A stretch of DNA of 64,000 nucleotides from contig NZ_CP054140.1 of assembly GCF_016446285.1 (NCBI RefSeq), positions 1,779,501 to 1,843,500 on the forward strand. The letters run 5' to 3'. Under the pieces are notes generated by a model that was not told where the DNA came from, did no database searches, and saw nothing but the letters and a program-made list of their open reading frames with translations. Positions 29,467 through 37,900 of the stretch are shown piece after piece; position 1 is the stretch's first letter; every line of letters starts with the position of its first letter. Made by a program: the position numbers and the translations under genes. This stretch comes from Desulfobulbus oligotrophicus. Lineage in GTDB: Bacteria > Desulfobacterota > Desulfobulbia > Desulfobulbales > Desulfobulbaceae.

Positions 29467-30488
29467 GATAACACTCCCCGGGGAAGCTGCATGGTGACGC
29501 AGTGTAGCGAACCATGCTGATTGATGAGTGGGCGGCAGTTGATGCCGATGGTTTCCCGGTCCGGAAAAAGACGGGCAATGGTTTCTAGGGCTGCTGTGTC
29601 CTGAGGAATCCCGTAGGTCGGTACCAGCACCGCACGGTTGATGATCAGAAAGTTGGCATAAGTGGCGGGCAGACGGTGACCGTCCGGAGCAAAACAGGGT
29701 TGCGGCCAGGGAAGGGGGACCAGTTGGTAAGGTTGGCCATCAATGGTCCGCAAAGCGCGCAGCTCCTGTGCCATGGCTGCCAGCGTAGTGAAGTGTTCGT
29801 CGTGCGGGTCGTCACAGCAGACATAGGCAATGGTGTTGTCGGGACAGAACCTGGCCAGGGTATCGATGTGGGCATCGGTGTCATCACCGTACAGAGACCC
29901 GTTGTTCAGCCAACAGAAACGCTTTACTCCCAGTAGGTTGCCCAAGGTCTGTTCAAGGCTGTGCCGGTCAAGGTGGGGGTTACGATTGGCACTGAGCAGG
30001 CATTTTGTTGTGGTCAGCACTGTGCCGGCACCGTCACTGTCAATACTGCCGCCTTCAAGCACCAGGCCGGGAACTCGCACCGTGTTTTTACCAAAGGCGC
30101 CCTGTGCTGCCAGTTGAGCCGTAACCAGGGTGTCGTGATGTGCGGCGAACTTCAACCCCCAGCCGTTGAAGCCGAAGTCGTACAGCACGGGCTGGTTATT
30201 TTCATACACAGTGATCGGCCCGAAATCTCGTGACCAGGTGTCATTGGTGGGTATACGGTAAAGGGTAAACCGGTCGGGGCTGATCCCGGCCCGGCGGAGC
30301 TGCTCTTCTGCCGGGATGATGGCAGGTGTCACAATCACCAGCTGTTCATATCGGCTGATGGCTCGGGCAATCTCAACGAACACTTTTTGGACCTGTACCA
30401 GGGTATCGTGCCAGTCGGTTTTTGCATGCGGCCAGGCCAGCAGCACGCCGTCCTGTTCTTCCCATTCGGCGGGTAGGCGTCTGTTCAA
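29463..30488 (-). CDS. aguA: Agmatine deiminase
   Basis: A 341-residue enzyme of the guanidino-modifying superfamily. Typical N-terminus LPAEWEEQDGVLLAWPHAKTDW, then TWSRDFGPITVYEN, EGGSIDSDG, and the late catalytic Cys330 in GSLHCVTM. It converts agmatine to N-carbamoylputrescine. It is the first gene of the aguA-aguB operon, overlapping aguB by 4 bp. An inverted repeat, TTTGCA-GGA-TGCAAA, lies 36 bp upstream. Confidence 0.95.
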   Translation of the reverse strand: MNRRLPAEWEEQDGVLLAWPHAKTDWHDTLVQVQKVFVEIARAISRYEQLVIVTPAIIPAEEQLRRAGISPDRFTLYRIPTNDTWSRDFGPITVYENNQPVLYDFGFNGWGLKFAAHHDTLVTAQLAAQGAFGKNTVRVPGLVLEGGSIDSDGAGTVLTTTKCLLSANRNPHLDRHSLEQTLGNLLGVKRFCWLNNGSLYGDDTDAHIDTLARFCPDNTIAYVCCDDPHDEHFTTLAAMAQELRALRTIDGQPYQLVPLPWPQPCFAPDGHRLPATYANFLIINRAVLVPTYGIPQDTAALETIARLFPDRETIGINCRPLINQHGSLHCVTMQLPRGVLS

Positions 30489-30524
30489 CGTGGGACTCCT
30501 GAGTCAGAGGGTGATACGATAGGG

Positions 30525-30539
30525 TTTGCAGGATGCAAA
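30525..30539. promoter_or_regulatory. Small inverted repeat between divergent aguA and methyltransferase genes
   Basis: TTTGCA-GGA-TGCAAA, perfect six-base arms, in a 165-bp divergent intergenic gap. It could be a regulator binding site, but no regulator gene is adjacent. Confidence 0.25.
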
Positions 30540-30653
30540 TTTAGCCGATCTGTGGTTACCTGTAAACTGCCACCCCATGCAACAGGAAGCTATCTGCACC
30601 GTGCTGTATAAAAGAACAGCAGCCTCTGATACCCAAAGGAGGGAAAAGCCGTC

Positions 30654-31592
30654 ATGAAACAGTCTCTGCTCAGCCACCTGATCTGTCCCCGTTGTCTGCC
30701 TGCTGAGCACCGCCTGGCACTTGAAGAGGGATATGCAGCCGATGAAGACATCAAAACCGGCATCCTGATCTGCACACGGCACGGCTGCCGGTTTCCCATT
30801 GTTGACGGAGTGGCCATGCTTACTCCGCAGCCGTTGGCCGATCCTGCAACAGTCAACACCTATGAAACCGAGGCGGCTGTCTCTTCCTACCTGTGGGGAC
30901 AGTACGGTGATCTGCTCGGGGAGGAGCAGGCCTCAACCGCCTATGCTGACTGGGCCGCCCTGATAGAGCCGCAGCACGGCATGGCTCTGGATGCCGGAGC
31001 AGCGGTGGGGCGTTTTACCTTTGAGATGAGCACCCGGTGTGATTTTGCCGTGGGTATTGACACCTCCCTTGCCTTTATCCGGGTTGCCCGACACCTTATG
31101 CACAAGGGGACGATCACCTTTCTGCTGAAAGACGAGGGACTGCTCCACCGGGAGATGACCATAACCCTGCCCGCACACTGGCGGCGGCAACAGGTGGAAT
31201 TTATCGTTGCCGATGCCCTGGCCCTGCCGTTTCCCCGCAATTGGGCAACCATTTTTTCTTCGCTTAACCTGGTGGACAAGGTGCCGTCACCGCTTACCCA
31301 TCTGCAGGAGATGAATCGGGTAGCCCGCGATCAAAACGCTCAATTTCTGCTTACCGACCCCTTTTCCTGGTCAGCAGCAATGGCGCCGGTCACTGAATGG
31401 CTGGGCGGCACACCTACAGGCCCGTTTGCCGGTAAGGGGCTTGCCAACATTGCCCGTCTGCTGCAGGGGTACCAGGGCGAACTCACCCCGGCCTGGCAGG
31501 TTGCCGAACCTGACCACCTCTGGTGGACCCTCCGCACCCACAGCAACCACTACGAGCTGATTCGCAGCTGGTATATCCGGGCTCACCGGTAG
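30654..31592 (+). CDS. Methyltransferase-like protein with Trm112-type N-terminal zinc domain
   Basis: A 312-residue protein. Residues 8-60 carry a Trm112-like region (LICPRC, then LICTRHGCRFPIVDGVAML). The rest looks like a class I SAM fold: LDAGAAVGRFTFEM (SAM loop, about 112), FAVGIDTSLAF, VADALALPFP and FSSLNLVDKVPSP. Substrate unknown; a tRNA or small-molecule acceptor is possible. It has a GGAGGG site before the ATG and is divergent to aguA. Confidence 0.8.
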   Translation: MKQSLLSHLICPRCLPAEHRLALEEGYAADEDIKTGILICTRHGCRFPIVDGVAMLTPQPLADPATVNTYETEAAVSSYLWGQYGDLLGEEQASTAYADWAALIEPQHGMALDAGAAVGRFTFEMSTRCDFAVGIDTSLAFIRVARHLMHKGTITFLLKDEGLLHREMTITLPAHWRRQQVEFIVADALALPFPRNWATIFSSLNLVDKVPSPLTHLQEMNRVARDQNAQFLLTDPFSWSAAMAPVTEWLGGTPTGPFAGKGLANIARLLQGYQGELTPAWQVAEPDHLWWTLRTHSNHYELIRSWYIRAHR

Positions 31593-31908
31593 CCTGATCA
31601 ACGCTGCTCCGGCGTTGACCGGTTGCTGCGTTCCTTCCTCTTGTATTTTCCCTTCCTTCCTTCCTTCCTGCCGCTGCTGAATTCATTTTGCGCAAAAAAT
31701 AAATTTTTTTGGTACTCACGGATATTTGTGATAGCGTTTCTTAGTAGGAGGTGCTGCAGCAGAGCGACCGCGCGACACAGACACAGCACAGCTCTTCCTT
31801 TTTATTAGCAACAGCTGCTGAAAAAGAGCGGCAAAAAATTGCTCTCCTGCCATTTAGACCTGCTGTACGGCTCTGGTCAACAGGCAACTTTCCATCCAGG
31901 TACCCTAC
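31593..31908. other. Leader region of the giant surface-protein operon
   Basis: A 316-bp gap containing a TTCC/CCTT tetranucleotide tract at 31651-31669, then a very AT-rich stretch (31681-31735, including AAAAAATAAATTTTTTT) which probably contains the promoter. No clear -35/-10 pair can be fixed. Confidence 0.5.
31651..31669. repeat. CCTT tetranucleotide tract upstream of the surface-protein gene
   Basis: Nearly five uninterrupted copies of CCTT, 240 bp before the ATG of the giant gene and before the AT-rich presumed promoter. Short tandem repeats at such places can vary in copy number. Confidence 0.75.
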
Positions 31909-34900
31909 ATGAACAACCCGCCAACATTTCGTCCCCGCGCCTGTACCCTTGCGCTTGAACCGCGTATCCTCTTTGACGGAGCCGCCATGGCAGCGGTGGA
32001 TGATCATCTTGTTGCTGAGCAGCATCACTATGCAGCCGAGACGATCAACCACCAGGTCACCGAGGCGGTGACCAATCAGGCCGAGGTGCACACCGACCAA
32101 GAGGCACCACCCGATGCCGGTGCTGCCGCTTCTGCAACCCTGCTGCTCATTGACGGCAGGGTGCGCGATACAGCCACCCTGCTTGGTGATGTGCCGGCCA
32201 ATGTTACCGCCATTGTGGTTGAGGCCGGTGAATCGGGTTTTACCGCCGCGGCCGCTGCACTGGATAGCCTTGGTGCAGTTGATTCGATCCAGATCATCAG
32301 TCACGGCACCGGCGGCGGATTTTTTCTGGGCAGTGATTACATCAACGCTGCAACCGTGGTCCAGTACAGTGATCAGTTGCAACAGTGGGGCGCCACACTG
32401 ACTGACGGCGGTGATATTCTCCTCTACGGATGTCACATCGGTGCAGGAGCAGAGGGCGCTCTTCTTCTTTCTCAGCTGGCAGGCATGACCGGCGCTGATG
32501 TGGCGGCCTCGCTCGATGCAACCGGTGGAGTGTCTCTGGGCGGTAACTGGACTCTGGAGGTCAGCACCGGTTCCATCGAGGCCTTGCCGGCCATCACTGC
32601 TGCAGCACGCGACAGTTACCAGTACCTGCTGGCTGCACCGGTCATCACCGATACTATGACTGCAATTCGTACTGTGGCTGAAGATGAGCCCTTACTCTTA
32701 ACCGGGCTGAGTGTAACTGATGCGGACAACGACACCCTCACCGTGACCTTCACCACGGATGCCGGAACCTTCCAGCTGGGAACAACAGCTGCAGGGCTGG
32801 ATGATAGCAGCGGTGACGGTACTGGCACTCTCAGCTTTTCCGGGTCAGCCGTGGCGGTCAATGAGGCCCTGAACACCCTCACCTTTCAGGGACTGCCTGA
32901 CAAAAACGGTTCGGCAGAGGTTACCATGACGGCGAGTGACGGTGAGAGTACGGTTGAGACCGTCATCGCCATTATGATCTCACCGGTGAACGATGCGCCA
33001 ACCTGGTCCGGTGGTACCGGTGTTGAGGTTGCCGAAGGGGAGGAAGTCTTCTTCGACCCCGTTCAGCCACTCCCCGGCCTGGGGTTTGAGCAGAGTCAGC
33101 TTGGTCTGCGTGAGGTGGATAACTCCGCGAGCCAGGTTATCCTGAAAGTTACCCATTTACCGGGACAGGGGACCCTGCGGTTATCCGGTACAGAGCTTGC
33201 CGTGGGCTCAACATTTGCCGCCAGTCAGCTGGGTAGTCTAAGCTATACCCACAACGGTAGCCAGGTTCTGGCGAACACTGGCGACAGCTTCTTCGTGACC
33301 GTTGACGACGGTGCCGGAGGACAGCTTTTTGATCAAGAAGTTTCTATTACTGTAACACCGGTGAACGACGCGCCCAGTGTGACCGGCCGGGTGACGGTCA
33401 TTGAGGGTGAAGCGCAGGTGAACCTTGTCGAGGGAGGCATTATTCCAGCCACCGGCAGTCCCCGGGGCAGCGTGACGGTGAGTGACCCTGATGACTCTTC
33501 TGACCGTCTGAGCTATGCGGTCACCGGTCTGCCGGAACACGGCACCCTCTTTTATGGAGGAGAACCCATTGAAAGTGCAGATGTTCCTTTTACAGTTGAT
33601 GATCTCACCCTGCTTACCTACTCGCACGACGGTTCCGAGGCAAATGGTGTTCCCGACGGTTTTGATCTTCGTGTTACAGACAGCGGCGGCGGAACCGATA
33701 CCCCGCTGTCCACTGTAGAGAGAGTGGTCATCGATGTGATCAACAATAACGATGACCCGGTTCTGGTGACAAACGTGCCCCAGACCATGCCCTCTGATCA
33801 GTCCATTCTCACCATTACCGGGGAGATGCTGAAGGTCGATGATGTGGATTCACCGGCCACTACCCTGACCTATACAGTCACCACAGCACCGGATTTGGCT
33901 GAGGGCTATTTCACGGTAGGGGGTCACCGCTTAACGGCTGGATCAAGTTTTACCCAGGCTGATATCGATGCCGGTCGGGTCGTGTATCACAACCATTCCA
34001 GCAATGAACATACTGCGGCACTGTCATTCACGGTGAAGGATGGCGATCGTCGTCTGTATCCTACTCCTCGGGATGGGGGCATCTATGATGACGAAACAGG
34101 CACCACCTTGACAGTCAACACCTTTAGTGTGGAGATCAACGAAAACTCTCCGGTTTTTGACGGTGACACACCCGGCGCAACTGTAACGTACAGTACGCCG
34201 ACAGTCAGCGGCGACAACGCTGCAGTACTTCTTGAAAGCGGGTCTGTGGTTCTGACCGATACTGACCTGAGCGCCTCAGATCCCGCAGTTGCAAACAATA
34301 ATCAACTCGTGTACCGGCTTATCTCTCTTCCCAAGAGCGGCACCCTGTACCTGGGCGATCGAGCCTTGAGCTACTCCGACAGCTTTACCCAGTACGATGT
34401 TGATCAGGGACGGATTCGTTTCGAACATGCCGGTGATGAGGTGTTCAGCGACCAATTTACCTATACGGTTTCCAACGGTGTCGCAGAAAGCAGCGCGCAT
34501 GTTTTTCAGTTAAACATCACTCCGCAAAACGATACCCCAGTGGCCCGGGTGGGTGAGCGGGTATTTGGAGCAGAAGGAGCGATTATTCCTATCAATGCAG
34601 GCCATATTGTACTCACGGATGCTGACCGAGATGTTCCAGGTGCCGGGGAATATGCTGTTGACAATGTGCTCAGTTTTCGAATCACGGTACTCCCCGTCCA
34701 CGGTGGCCTGTACCTGAACGACATGCCCGTTACTGTGGATACCGTGATCAGTGCTGCTGATCTGGCTGCAGGCGGGCTCGAGTATCGGCATGATGGCAGT
34801 GAAAACCATACTGATGCCTTTACCCTGGTGCCGTTTGATAACCAGGGAGTTGGAGAAGCTGATATCACTGCGACCAATCAGGCAAGTGTGGGCACACCTC

Positions 34901-37900
34901 TGATTGTTCCCATAACGCTGACTCCGGTCAACGATACACCTGAATTTGCGGGAAAACAGGATCTTACCGGGAGCAGAGCCGTACGTGAAGGCTCAACCAC
35001 CACCATTTTGGGAGCGGCCGATTATTCCGGCGCCAACGGTGACGGCAGTGGGGATGCCGTCCTGCACACAGACGATGTGGGCTATCTGGTCTATCAGGAT
35101 CCTGACAACACCACTGAACAACGACAGTACCGGATAACCACGGCCCCGGTCAACGGTGTGCTGCTGCTGGGTGGTACGGCGTTGTCCACAGGATCAGTGT
35201 TTACCCAGGATGATCTTGATGCAGGCCGGGTACAGTACCGGCATAACGGCAGTGAAACATCCTCTGACTTCTTCAATTATGTGGTTAGTGACGGTGATTA
35301 CAGCGCCAACGAGACCACCTCGTTTACCCAGGGAACCCCCGCTGCTCCGGCTACCTATGTTATTGACATCCTGCCGGCCAACGACCCGCCTACCATCACC
35401 GTTTCAACCGGGCGACTGACGGTTGATTCGGCTGTCACTTGGGTGGATCTTCCCGAAATTACCCTGAAAGATCCGGATATCGCTGGTGGCGTGGATAGCG
35501 GTGAACGGGACTTCATACAGGTGCGGGTTGAATTCCTCGATGACCAGGAGAACCCGTATGGGGTGCTCAGCTTCAGCGATGATGATGTACCGACAGGGGT
35601 GACGATCATCGGTGCAACAGAGGGCTCCTCCCTTGTCTTTCAGGGCTCGCTTGCTGATGTCCAGGCAGCGTTGGGTCGCGTCCAGGCCAGGTTGGCAACT
35701 GATACTGACCCCAACAGTGATGCCTATGCCATCACAATCTCAGTTGATGACCGCCTTCGTGACGATGTTGGTAATCTGACCAATGGGGCCAACGGCGGCT
35801 CGGTCAATGAAAACGGGTCGGCAGTGGGTGATGAACACAACGTAGCCAGGACGACCATTCAGGTTCTTGCCTCCAGGGCCAACGACCCGCCGGTTATTAC
35901 TGCACCGGACCCGGTAACTGTCCAGGAAGACATACGTACCCAGATCACCGGGCTGTCGTTTACTGATGTCGATACCTTTGACAGCAATACCACTACCCTT
36001 ACCCTGTCCACCATGTCCGATCGTGAGGGGGAAATCTATTTCAGTGCTTCCGGTTCGAGTCTGCCTGCAGGGGTTACTCTTTATGCTGGGGCAGTGGGAT
36101 CGTCGAGTATCACCCTCCAGGGGACAACAGCAGCCCTGAATGCAGCCTTAGCCACGCTGTACTACCAGGGGGCCACCGACTACAACGGCGATGATAGCCT
36201 GACCATTGAAGTTAACGATCACGGGAACACGGGTCAAGACGGAGGATCCTCCACAGCATCTGCCACAGTTGCTCTAGGCATTACTCCGGTGAATGATCCT
36301 CCGAGAGTGACAATGCCGGTGGGTGACCGCTATTTAACAGGTGCAGGAGTCTTCAACTTCACCGATGGTGATGCATTGGGCTTTGATGATCCCAGCGACA
36401 TACGTCACACCTTACCCGACTTCGACCTATCATCTGATAGGTACACCATTACCCTGGAGGCTGTTGATCCGAACGGTGATTTCCATGGCCGTATTGAAGT
36501 GGCCACGACCACCGGTTTGGAAGTAGTAAGCGGTCTTAATACGGGTTCTGTCACCCTTACCGGTACCAAGGCAGATCTGGATGCAGCTTTGGCCACGGTC
36601 AGTTACCACCTGGATAATGCAAATGCCGATAGCGCCATCACTTTCCGCATGACTGTTGATGATCTGGGCAACGGTGGTACGGCCATTGGCGGCTCTGTAG
36701 GTTCCCTTACTGCAACAGGTGAGTGTACCTTTTATGTCACTGATACGAACGATCCCCCAGGTTTTGCAGATCTGGACGCGGTTTCCGTGAACACCTATGT
36801 TGAAAACAATGATCCGGTGGTCATAGACCCGGATGCCACACTGTTTGATCCGGAGCTGGACATGTACCCCAGCTGGTCAGGTGGCCAGGTAACCGTTCAC
36901 CGCACTGATGGCCCCAACCGTGACGATGTCTTTGGTTTTACCGGATCTGGTGCAACCGGAATTAATCAGAGCGGCACCGACCTTCGCAACGGTACGACTG
37001 TAATCGGTAGCATCACCAATGCAGACGGTAGGCTGCACATTACCTTTAATGCGAACGCCACCGCAGACGTTGTTGATCGTGTGGTCCAGTCCATCACCTA
37101 CCGTAATACCAGTGAGGCACCACCGCCTTCAGTGGAGCTGACCTTTACTGTCAACGATCAGAATTCGAATGATGACGGTGGGACGGCCGGATCAGGTCAG
37201 AATCAGGGAAGCGGCGGGCCAAAGTCTTTCTCACAGAATGTGACAGTGAACATCACGCCGATGGTTGACCACCCGGTCCTCTCCACTGGCAGTGAGATAG
37301 AGTATACCGAAAATGACCCTCCACAAACTGTGGATTCCGGTCTGACCATCACTGATCTTGATGACGACCAGATGGCACGTGCCCGGGTGGCGATCAGCTC
37401 TGGTTTTGTCAGTGGTGATGTACTGGCTGTTGATGTGAGCAACACAAACATCTCTGCTCACTATGATGCAGACACCGGTCTTCTCACTTTAGAGGGAGTG
37501 GATACGATAGCGCATTACCAGCAGGTACTACGTAGCCTGACCTATGCGAGTACGAGTGACGATCCCACCGATGATGCCACCAGCACCAGCCGCACCCTGA
37601 CGTATACAGTGCAGGACAACGGATCCAGCGGCGCCGGCCCGGGTGAGGGTAGCACCACCCGGACAGTCAACGTGGTGGCTGTTAACGATGCACCGGTTGT
37701 ATCCGGAGCAGAATCAACTCGGGTGTTTACGGAAAATGATCCTCCTCTGCCCCTGGAACCGGCTGGTTGGTCATTAAGCGATGTGGATGATACGCAGATG
37801 ACGGAGGTGGAGGTACACATCGTCTCCGGCCGGAGTGATGACGATGTCCTCAGCGCTGAAGACACGGCTCTGCCTTCCGGATGGTCGCAGAATTACAATT

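Noticed and set aside
31741-32436. Long antisense frame under the giant protein
   Set aside because: Antisense shadows are common in this GC-rich repeat gene; none has a start site.
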